The position numbers were made by a program, and so were the translations under genes. Of a stretch of DNA of 34,112 nt, positions 7,210 through 13,920 are shown piece by piece. The notes beneath the pieces were generated by a model. It did not search any database. It worked only from the letters and a program-made list of their open reading frames with translations, and was not told the origin of the DNA. The stretch lies in the IMG/VR virus record IMGVR_UViG_3300030450_003131, positions 1 to 34,112 of that record. One strand, given 5' to 3'. Each line of letters begins with the position of its first letter. Position 1 is the first letter of the stretch. The stretch comes from a virus.

Positions 7210-9113
7210 AAGTAAAAGTTGACCTCAAACAGGCAATAAAAGATTTTGAAATATTAGACCAAAGAGTTGAGGAAACTACAGAGTCTATTCAAAGTCTAGA
7301 ATCTCAAGTTTTAAAATTAGAGAAAGAACAGAAAGCTTTAGGACCTAAACAAGTTAATCGTTATAAAGATTATACAGTTGCTATTGATAAAGTTAAGCAA
7401 AAATTAAAAGAGGAAAAACAAGACTTAAAGCAATTAAATAACGAAAGAAAAAAAGCTAAAAAAGTTGTTGATGATGCAGCTAAATCTCAAAAAGATTATT
7501 CAGGTGCAACTTCTATGGCAGATAGAGCAACTGGAGGACTAGTTGGACAATTTCAAGCTTTAAAATTAGCTACAGTTGGAGTTACTAAAGGGTTAGGAAA
7601 AGTTAAGATTGCGTTGATAGCTACAGGAATTGGAGCATTTATTGTATTATTAGGAACTTTAGCAGCTGCATTTACTTCTTCTGAAAAAGGTCAAAATCAA
7701 TTTTCTAAAATGATGGGAATGATTGGTGTTGTTGTGAATAATACAATGGATATTATAGCGAATTTTGGTTCTAGTGTTATAAGCGCAGGTAAAGCTTTAT
7801 TTAAGCTAGCAACGGGAGATTTAAAAGGAGCAAGTGAAGCTTGGCAAGATGCTAAAGACAGTGTTAATGAAGCCACTGATTCTATTAAAAACTTTGGTGA
7901 AGAAACCAAAAAAGAAATGGCAATTGCAAATGATATTGCTAATAAAAGAGCTAAAGCGGATAAAGTTGAAAGACAATTGTTAGTTGATAGAGCAGAAGCA
8001 AATAGAAAATACAACGAATTAAGAGAGAAAGCTGCAGATAAAGAGAACGTAAGTATACAAGATAGAATTGCTGCGTTAAAAGAAGCTGGAGCAGTAGAAG
8101 ATGAAATAACTGCTAAAGAAATAGAAGCTGCTAAGTTAAGATTTGAAGCTAAAAAAGCAGAAAATGCAATGAGTAAATCTACAAAAGAAGATTTAGATGA
8201 ACAAGCGAGATTAGAAGCAGCAGTAATTGACTTAGAAGCTAAAAGACTTAAAAGACATAAAACATTAACAGCAGAAATTACAACAAATTTACGAGAAGCA
8301 GCAACAGAAAGAAAAGCTATTGCAGCAGAATTTGAAAAGAATTTTCAATTTGACCCTATTTACGGATGGATAAGTAAAGAAGCTATAGCAAAAGGTAAAA
8401 AAGATTTAGAAGGAATTGAAAAAATTCAAGCAGAATATGCTAAAAAACAACAAGACGATTTAGCTATTACTGATGCTCAAAAATTAGAGTTAGAAAAAGA
8501 GCGAAAACTTAAAGAATTAGAAGACTTAAATGCAACTGAAGAGCAAAAGGCAAACATTATTGGATATTATAATGATAAAATAGCTAAAGCTAAGAAAAAA
8601 GAGGGAGAAGATGAAGCTAAAAGAGAAAAAATCTTAGCTACAGCTAAAATGAATATGGCTAAAAATGCTTTAATGAATATATCTAAAGCTTTAGGAGAAA
8701 ATAGTAAAGCGGGTAAAGCCGCGGCAGCAGCTGCAGCATTAATAAATACGTACCAAGGTATTACGGCTGAATTAGCGACTAAAACCGCGACTCCTTGGGA
8801 GTTCGCGATAAAACTTGTTAATATTGCATCAACTGCGGCAATTGGTTTTAAATCCGTTAAAGATATTATTGCAACAAAACCTACCTCTAGTCCTTCAACA
8901 GGTACAACTCCTTCAGGAGGAAGAGGAGCAAGTGGAATGGCACCATCTGTTCCTTCATTTAATGTAGTTGGAGCAGGAGCTCAAAGTCAATTAGCTTCCG
9001 CTTTAGCTGAACAAGAAACTCCACCTGTTCAAGCTTACGTAGTTAGTCAAGATGTTACTACTTCTCAAAGTTTAGAACGTAACATTGTAACTGGAGCTAC
9101 TATTGGAGGTTAA
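7188..9113 (+). CDS. Tape measure protein
   Basis: 641 aa. Residues 1-100 are coiled coil (repeated Leu/Lys/Glu heptads, IQSLESQVLKLEKEQKALG). A hydrophobic segment at about 136-163 (IALIATGIGAFIVLLGTLAA) is followed by another near 180. Long Ala/Lys/Glu helices run from about 230 to 500, and there is an Ala-rich hydrophobic stretch near 505-560. The end is low-complexity Ser/Thr/Gly/Pro. This architecture is that of tape measure proteins, which set tail length and may enter the host membrane during ejection. It is short for the family, predicting a tail of roughly 100 nm by the usual 1.5 Angstrom per residue rule. Confidence 0.85.
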   Translation: MDTQSNIKVKVDLKQAIKDFEILDQRVEETTESIQSLESQVLKLEKEQKALGPKQVNRYKDYTVAIDKVKQKLKEEKQDLKQLNNERKKAKKVVDDAAKSQKDYSGATSMADRATGGLVGQFQALKLATVGVTKGLGKVKIALIATGIGAFIVLLGTLAAAFTSSEKGQNQFSKMMGMIGVVVNNTMDIIANFGSSVISAGKALFKLATGDLKGASEAWQDAKDSVNEATDSIKNFGEETKKEMAIANDIANKRAKADKVERQLLVDRAEANRKYNELREKAADKENVSIQDRIAALKEAGAVEDEITAKEIEAAKLRFEAKKAENAMSKSTKEDLDEQARLEAAVIDLEAKRLKRHKTLTAEITTNLREAATERKAIAAEFEKNFQFDPIYGWISKEAIAKGKKDLEGIEKIQAEYAKKQQDDLAITDAQKLELEKERKLKELEDLNATEEQKANIIGYYNDKIAKAKKKEGEDEAKREKILATAKMNMAKNALMNISKALGENSKAGKAAAAAAALINTYQGITAELATKTATPWEFAIKLVNIASTAAIGFKSVKDIIATKPTSSPSTGTTPSGGRGASGMAPSVPSFNVVGAGAQSQLASALAEQETPPVQAYVVSQDVTTSQSLERNIVTGATIGG

Positions 9114-9177
9114 TTTATAACAAAAAATATTTTTATTAGTTTATAAAAAAATACCTATAACTTTTAATACAATAAAC

Positions 9178-9816
9178 ATGGCAACAACAAGAACATATAT
9201 AAGAGGTGCAAATAATCCTTATTATGAAGAAACAATTTTGCGTTTAATAAATGATGGAAGAGCAAATAATGATAGATGGAAAGGAGTAATCCTTAAAGAT
9301 GAATTAAATGTAGCTAACGGAGAACAAGAATTCTCAGGATTTTCAACACCTATTAGAAGTGATGGAGATACTTGGGAAGATTTTGACGGTAACTTAAGAA
9401 TTCCAAATGAATATTTTGGAAATAATGTATTAAATCTAATTTTTGAAAATTTAGATTCAGTTGATGATATTGATGATGCTGAAATATATACACCTAGAAT
9501 AGAAGTATCAGTAAGACATTTTATGACAAGAAACGAAAACAATCCAGATTCTACAAATTGGGTTTATTTATCAGGTTCCACAGCTTACGGTTCATCTTTA
9601 AAGGATTCTTTAAATGTTACCAACGCATTTAACGGAGGTTTTGGATGGTCTTCTTGGAATATGGGTACAGCTGATTTTTCTGAAGATTCAGTAAATACAG
9701 ATGCACCTATGATGTGGGATTTTAGAGTAAGATTCCATTATGGTTCAGCTAAATACACCGCTGGTTATACAGATGAATTTTCTGGTGGTCCTTTTATAAC
9801 TTCAAATCAATTTTAA
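9178..9816 (+). CDS. Virion-associated hypothetical protein, 212 aa
   Basis: Acidic, beta-rich protein full of Asn/Asp/Gly and aromatic residues, with no signal peptide, membrane segment or catalytic motif that I can see. It lies between the tape measure and the prohead protease, after a 64-base gap that contains an AT-rich promoter- or leader-like element (9141-9165). The make-up is like that of minor structural or head decoration proteins. I do not recognise the family. Confidence 0.6.
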   Translation: MATTRTYIRGANNPYYEETILRLINDGRANNDRWKGVILKDELNVANGEQEFSGFSTPIRSDGDTWEDFDGNLRIPNEYFGNNVLNLIFENLDSVDDIDDAEIYTPRIEVSVRHFMTRNENNPDSTNWVYLSGSTAYGSSLKDSLNVTNAFNGGFGWSSWNMGTADFSEDSVNTDAPMMWDFRVRFHYGSAKYTAGYTDEFSGGPFITSNQF

Positions 9817-9817
9817 A

Positions 9818-10417
9818 ATGAATATAATAGAACTTATCTTAGATGAAGATGAAGAGCTAAGTGGAATTGAAGCAATTTCTGTAGTAGAAGCTCCAGCTAT
9901 TGAATTAGATTTTTTAGCTTTAAAGTCTCAAAAAGAATATAAACTAACACAAGTTGATGATGAGAAACATATTTTAATGGGTCCTGCACTTGTGCCTGAA
10001 AAACCTATTTATAGAAATAATGGAGAAGATGAGTTCTATATTTATTTTTCTAAAGATACTGTACGTAAAGCAAGTCAACTATTCTTAAAAAAAGGAAACC
10101 AAGGTAAATCAACTTTAGAACATGCTGAAAGTTTAGCAGGTATGACAGTTGTAGAAAGTTGGTTAGTAGAAGACAAAGTACATGACAAATCTAGAAAATA
10201 TGGTTTAGATGTGCCTGTAGGAACATGGATGATTTCAATGAAAGTTGATAATGACGAAATTTGGAATGATTTTGTAAAGACAGGAAGAGTTAAAGGGTTT
10301 TCAATTGAAGGTTATTTTGCTGATAAATTAAATAGACCTAATGACAAACAAAAAGACCAATTAGAAAGTGAAGATGATAAACTTATAAAACAAATAATAG
10401 ATGCCTTGGAACAATAA
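9818..10417 (+). CDS. Prohead protease, XkdF-like (peptidase S78_2)
   Basis: 199 aa. The conserved core is visible: HILMGPALVPEKPIYR (51-66), EFYIYFSKDTVRKASQLF, then STLEHAES with the candidate catalytic His102, and VKGFSIEG with the candidate nucleophile Ser162. GTWMISMKVDNDEIWNDF (135-152) is a hallmark of the XkdF-like serine protease family. These enzymes cleave scaffold and capsid proteins during head maturation. It is followed by a scaffold-like gene and the major capsid gene, which fits. The last 16 bases overlap the next small gene. The N-terminal 40 residues are acidic and may be a scaffold-binding segment. Confidence 0.8.
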   Translation: MNIIELILDEDEELSGIEAISVVEAPAIELDFLALKSQKEYKLTQVDDEKHILMGPALVPEKPIYRNNGEDEFYIYFSKDTVRKASQLFLKKGNQGKSTLEHAESLAGMTVVESWLVEDKVHDKSRKYGLDVPVGTWMISMKVDNDEIWNDFVKTGRVKGFSIEGYFADKLNRPNDKQKDQLESEDDKLIKQIIDALEQ

Positions 10418-10559
10418 TCAACCTACACCAAGTAGAACGAGTCCAGTAGGTGGAAGACGTGGTTGTCTTTGTCCTGATGGTAGAACTTATAGTTCAGAAT
10501 GTTGTGATGGAAGTTTACAAGCACAAGGAATTGGACCAACAACAGGACAGAACGATTAA
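10401..10559 (+). CDS. Small Cys-rich conserved phage protein, 52 aa
   Basis: The product has a Pro/Ser/Thr-rich start and then RGCLCPDGRTYSSECCDGSL with a C-x-C and a C-C pair, followed by QAQGIGP. I recall this pattern as a small recurring protein next to the prohead protease in Bacteroidetes phages, with no known function. The four cysteines might bind a metal or form disulfides. ATG at 10401 overlaps the protease gene in another frame. Confidence 0.7.
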   Translation: MPWNNNQPTPSRTSPVGGRRGCLCPDGRTYSSECCDGSLQAQGIGPTTGQND

Positions 10560-10627
10560 TGAATTTATAACAATCATTATTCTAGTATGTTTTTAAAAAA
10601 ATAGTTAACTAATATAAATAATTTAAA

Positions 10628-11212
10628 ATGAATTCAACAGAGACATTAAATAAAGTAAGAACTCTTCTTGGTTTAGACGTTAAACTAGAAGACAGATTAC
10701 TTGAAAACGGAACTCGTTTAGTAGCAGAAACATTTGCGAAAGGTAACGAGGTTTTCATCCTTGGAGACGATGATGAAAAAATACCACTTCCTAAAGGTGA
10801 ATATACGTTAGAAGATGGTCAAAAAGTAGTTGTTTTGGAAGAAGGTATAATCGATGAGGTTAAAGACGCTGAAGAAACAGAAGAAAAGAAAGACGAAGTA
10901 GCAGAAGAAGACTTAGGTGAAGATAGAGGAGAAGATGATGATGAAGCTGCTGTAGATGATTGGCAAGGTATGGAGAAAAGAATTAAAAATCTTGAAGATG
11001 CAGTTGCTGATTTAAAATCAAGAGTAGGTAAAGACGAATCAGAAATTGAGGAAGAATTAGCTAAAGTAGAGGTAAAAGAAGAAGTAGAACTATCTGAACA
11101 ACCTCAAACAATAAAACATAATCCTGAAGGAAAAGATAAAATTGAAATGACACAAATTGGAAGAGCTTCAGGAACCAAACAAAGAGTTTTTGACAGAATA
11201 TTTAACAACTAA
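10628..11212 (+). CDS. Scaffold-like head assembly protein
   Basis: 194 aa, extremely acidic. Residues 75-110 are almost all Glu/Asp/Lys, followed by a predicted coiled coil (GMEKRIKNLEDAVADLKSRV, about 114-133) and a basic C-terminus ending KQRVFDRIFNN. An acidic coiled-coil protein between protease and major capsid protein, with a short basic end, is the usual form of a capsid scaffold, which is degraded by the protease as the head matures. This assignment rests on composition and position. An AT-rich 65-base leader precedes the ATG. Confidence 0.6.
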   Translation: MNSTETLNKVRTLLGLDVKLEDRLLENGTRLVAETFAKGNEVFILGDDDEKIPLPKGEYTLEDGQKVVVLEEGIIDEVKDAEETEEKKDEVAEEDLGEDRGEDDDEAAVDDWQGMEKRIKNLEDAVADLKSRVGKDESEIEEELAKVEVKEEVELSEQPQTIKHNPEGKDKIEMTQIGRASGTKQRVFDRIFNN

Positions 11213-11225
11213 AAAATAAGAAATT

Positions 11226-11705
11226 ATGGCACCAGTAGCAACAACAAATACATATTACCATTATTCTACAACGATGCCACAGGAATGCAAAGCATCCTTT
11301 GGATTAACTGATGCGTCAGGAAGTTGGGAATTAAAAACACTTCACGACCCTTTTGGAATCGCTGAAGGAATGACATTTACTCCATCAAATCCTGAGGTTT
11401 TTGAATGGGAATTTGGATGGGATGATTCTGGAATTGTAGGTAAAGCATTTTTAAATGAGGAAGTATATACAGAAGGTGATTCTGATTATGTCAGGAAAGT
11501 CGTAATTAATTATACGGCACTAGGTTCTAATGCAGAAGAAAAAGGAACTAGCACAGGTTGTTTTATTGATGATGCATCTACTCCTGAAGTTTACCTTTAT
11601 GCTTACGCTACAAATGACAGCGAAACGATAGTTTTAACTCCGTCACAAGGAGATATTATCACAATAACTTTATATCATAACTTAACAGGAGTTTTTCCTT
11701 TATAA
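11226..11705 (+). CDS. Putative head decoration or minor capsid protein, 159 aa
   Basis: Beta-rich acidic protein with no membrane segment. Its start region (AAATTATGGCACCAG) is identical to that of the small acidic gene at 11742, suggesting duplication of the expression signals or of the gene start. The position between the scaffold-like and capsid genes suggests a capsid-associated protein, but I recognise no family. Confidence 0.5.
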   Translation: MAPVATTNTYYHYSTTMPQECKASFGLTDASGSWELKTLHDPFGIAEGMTFTPSNPEVFEWEFGWDDSGIVGKAFLNEEVYTEGDSDYVRKVVINYTALGSNAEEKGTSTGCFIDDASTPEVYLYAYATNDSETIVLTPSQGDIITITLYHNLTGVFPL

Positions 11706-11726
11706 AAAATAATAATAATCAATAAT
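11705..11726 (+). repeat. Leader repeat upstream of the 11742 gene
   Basis: A 22-base AT-rich element (core AATAATAATAATCAATAAT) identical to 11906-11927. In each case the element begins 37 bases before an ATG. Equal spacing suggests a duplicated 5' leader that sets translation or carries a promoter. Confidence 0.75.
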
Positions 11727-11741
11727 AAAAAAAAATAAATT

Positions 11742-11903
11742 ATGGCACCAGAAGCAGAAGTGGATGTAGAGGAAGAATTACCTCCTAACACGGTTCAAAC
11801 ACAAAATGGATTTCCTTATCATAGAGGTTCAGAATATACATGGGATTTAGGAGTTTCTCCAGTAGGAGGACTTGAAATGGAAGAAGTTCCACCTGAAGCA
11901 TAA
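11742..11903 (+). CDS. Small acidic protein upstream of the capsid gene, 53 aa
   Basis: Very acidic first 13 residues (EAEVDVEEELPP), then NGFPYHRGSEYTW and a Glu/Pro tail. Family unknown. The gene is flanked by two identical leader elements, and its first codons copy those of the gene at 11226. A role in the capsid, for example as a peptide cement or internal protein, is only a guess from position. Confidence 0.6.
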   Translation: MAPEAEVDVEEELPPNTVQTQNGFPYHRGSEYTWDLGVSPVGGLEMEEVPPEA

Positions 11904-11905
11904 AT

Positions 11906-11927
11906 AAAAATAATAATAATCAATAAT
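11906..11927 (+). repeat. Leader repeat upstream of the major capsid gene
   Basis: Second copy of the 22-base element at 11705-11726, again with its first base 37 bases before the ATG (11943). It is followed by further TAATTAATAA repeats. Likely part of the high-expression leader of the capsid gene. Confidence 0.75.
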
Positions 11928-11942
11928 TAATAATTAATAACA

Positions 11943-12869
11943 ATGGCAACAACAGTAACTATTACATCAACGTACGCTGGTGAATTTTCACAGAAATACA
12001 TTTCAGCGGCATTACTGTCATCGAGTACGATCAATGACGGTGGAGTTGAAGTTATGCCTAACGTTAAGTATCGTGAAGTCATCCAAAAGGTTGAAACAGG
12101 ATCGCTTATCGCTGATGGCTCATGTGACTTCGACGCAAGTTCTTCTGTAACTCTATCTGAAGCAATTTTAGAGCCAGAAGAATTTCAAGTCAATTTACAA
12201 TTATGTAAAAAAGACTTTTTAAATACTTGGGATGCAATTCAAATGGGATATTCCGCATGGAATCCTAATGGATTACCAACATCTTTTAGTGATTATCTAA
12301 TTGCTCACGTAGCAGCTAAAGTAGCAGCTCAAAACGAGACTAACATTTGGCAAGGAGCAACTGCAAATCCAGGAGAATATGACGGATTTGAAGCACTACT
12401 AACAGCAGCTGCACCGATACCGGTAGCAGGAGTTGTTTTAACAGCAGCAAATATTTTAGCTCAAATGCAGCTAGTGATTGACGCTATTCCTAATACTTTA
12501 TACGGTAAAGAAGATTTAAAACTTTACATTTCACCGAAAGCAGCTAAATTATATGTCCAAGTTCTTGGAGGTTTTGTAGCTACAATCGGAGCAAATGGTG
12601 TAGACAATAAAGGAACAATGTGGTACAATAACGGTTCTTTATCTATGGGTGGAGTTCCAATATTTGTAGCAAGAGGAATGAGCGAAGACACTATGGTTGC
12701 AGCGGAATCTAGCAACTTATTCTTTGGTACTGGTCTTATGAATGATTTTAACGAAGTTAAGGTTATCGATATGGCTGATATTGATGGTTCTCAGAACGTA
12801 AGAGTAGTAATGAGATTTACAGCAGGATGTCAATTAGGTATTCCTGGTGATATTGTATACTATTCATAA
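11943..12869 (+). CDS. Major capsid protein
   Basis: 308 aa, Ala/Gly/Val-rich, beginning MATTVTITSTYAGEF. The segment KLYISPKAAKLYVQVLG and the closing region (VVMRFTAGCQLGIPGD) fit HK97-fold capsid proteins of Bacteroidetes phages. Placement after protease and scaffold, an elaborate leader, a downstream hairpin and a codon choice richer in G/C than most neighbours (25 of 60 bases at 12061-12120) all point to the most highly expressed gene. No long N-terminal delta domain is fused, which agrees with a separate scaffold gene at 10628. Confidence 0.85.
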   Translation: MATTVTITSTYAGEFSQKYISAALLSSSTINDGGVEVMPNVKYREVIQKVETGSLIADGSCDFDASSSVTLSEAILEPEEFQVNLQLCKKDFLNTWDAIQMGYSAWNPNGLPTSFSDYLIAHVAAKVAAQNETNIWQGATANPGEYDGFEALLTAAAPIPVAGVVLTAANILAQMQLVIDAIPNTLYGKEDLKLYISPKAAKLYVQVLGGFVATIGANGVDNKGTMWYNNGSLSMGGVPIFVARGMSEDTMVAAESSNLFFGTGLMNDFNEVKVIDMADIDGSQNVRVVMRFTAGCQLGIPGDIVYYS

Positions 12870-12886
12870 TAATTAACTTTATATAT

Positions 12887-12902
12887 GGGAGCTTCGGCTC
12901 CC
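12887..12902 (+). promoter_or_regulatory. UUCG hairpin after the major capsid gene
   Basis: GGGAGC-TTCG-GCTCCC, a perfect 6-bp stem with the extra-stable UUCG tetraloop. Outside it, five more A/T pairs can form if one T is bulged. No T run follows, so it is more likely an mRNA-stabilising or processing hairpin, or a weak attenuator, than a full terminator. It lies 18 bases after the capsid stop codon. Confidence 0.8.
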
Positions 12903-12927
12903 TATATGACCTAAAAACAATAAAATT

Positions 12928-13476
12928 ATGGCTTGTGATATAGACTTAGGAAGATTAGAACCATGTAAAGATTCCGTCGGTGGCATATTAGCAGTTTACT
13001 TTATAAACTATACAAGTGGTTTATTAGATACTGCAACATTTGACGCTGATGAAGTAATTACTGGTTTTGCATCTCCATTAACATGTTACAAATATGATTT
13101 GAAAGGCGCTAATTCTTTTGAAGAAGCAAATGAAAATTCTAGAGAAAATGGAACAAGTTTTTTTACTCAAACTGGAACAGTTGTATTAAAGAAACAAGAC
13201 CCTGTAACTAGAAAAACAATGAAACTTTTATCTTGGGGTAGACCACAGGTAATTGTTGAATTTTATAATACTGGTACAGCGAATGATAGTAGATATGTTC
13301 TAGCAGGTATTGAGAATGGATGCGAAGTAGCACCGTCTCCTACGTCTGGAGCAGCTATGGGAGATTTGAATGGATACAATTTAGTATTTACTGGAACTGA
13401 AAAGACTCCAGCATACTTTATGGACCCAGCGATAATTGATGATACTACTAATACAGTAGTTGTAGTAGGAACATAA
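12928..13476 (+). CDS. Major tail tube-like protein
   Basis: 182 aa, beta-rich. Features include MACDIDLGRLEPCKDSVGGI at the start, YKYDLKGANSF, SRENGTSFFTQTG and GDLNGYNLVFTGTEKTPA near the end. I recall this family in Bacteroidetes phages as a major tail or tube protein. The Ser-Arg-Glu-Asn-Gly segment followed by a long hairpin agrees with tube folds. The gene is bracketed by the capsid hairpin and a strong terminator, giving a separate high-output block. Three Cys occur in the first 60 residues and one near 130. Confidence 0.65.
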   Translation: MACDIDLGRLEPCKDSVGGILAVYFINYTSGLLDTATFDADEVITGFASPLTCYKYDLKGANSFEEANENSRENGTSFFTQTGTVVLKKQDPVTRKTMKLLSWGRPQVIVEFYNTGTANDSRYVLAGIENGCEVAPSPTSGAAMGDLNGYNLVFTGTEKTPAYFMDPAIIDDTTNTVVVVGT

Positions 13477-13501
13477 TAACTTTTCAACTTCATGTTTTAA
13501 G

Positions 13502-13527
13502 AGGCTCCTTTTGGAGCCTTTTTTTTT
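13502..13527 (+). terminator. Rho-independent terminator after the tail tube gene
   Basis: Stem AGGCTCC / GGAGCCT, TTTT loop, then a run of T to 13527. A textbook intrinsic terminator, 25 bases after the tube gene stop. Confidence 0.93.
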
Positions 13528-13566
13528 AACACTTTTTTAGAATTGTTGTTTTATAAAAAAGATATT

Positions 13567-13920
13567 ATGATAGTTTTAACGACTTCCGCTTTATCTCAGG
13601 ATTTTAAATTTATACCTCGTACTTTTGCGAGCGCTGTAGATATAGAAATACATGACGAAGATACAAATACAACAGAAACTTATTTAGCTGTAGTAACGAA
13701 TACAGATAGATATTATGAAGAAGCATCTGTAACGTTTAGTCCTGTTTTAAAAGAAGGTACATTTTACAATTTAACAGTTTATTCTACGATTGCCTCTGGT
13801 AATGTAATTTATAAAGACAGAATTTTCTGTACCGATCAAAATATAAACGAACCTGGTTATAGCATTAACGAAGGAGAATATAACGAACATGTCTCAGAAA
13901 ACGAATATATAGTATTATGA
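13567..13920 (+). CDS. Hypothetical virion protein upstream of portal, 117 aa
   Basis: The ATG at 13567 is chosen over an upstream TTG (13543), which lies inside the leader. The product is acidic and beta-rich with an Ig-like feel (strand pairs, many Thr/Val/Tyr) and ends in a polar segment. The phrase YKDRIFCTDQNI recurs in my memory of proteins at this locus in Bacteroidetes phages, with no known function. It overlaps the portal gene by four bases (ATGA), so it is probably a minor head or connector protein co-translated with portal. Confidence 0.6.
   Translation: MIVLTTSALSQDFKFIPRTFASAVDIEIHDEDTNTTETYLAVVTNTDRYYEEASVTFSPVLKEGTFYNLTVYSTIASGNVIYKDRIFCTDQNINEPGYSINEGEYNEHVSENEYIVL

Noticed and set aside
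7697-8014. Minus-strand open frame within the tape measure gene, and all other minus-strand frames
   Set aside because: Each lies opposite a well-supported + strand gene, has no leader or neighbours, and its product is low-complexity reverse translation of AT-rich coding DNA.
13543-13566. TTG start upstream of the 13567 gene
   Set aside because: It lies in the AT-rich leader after a terminator; the ATG at 13567 is preceded by the usual A-rich spacing.
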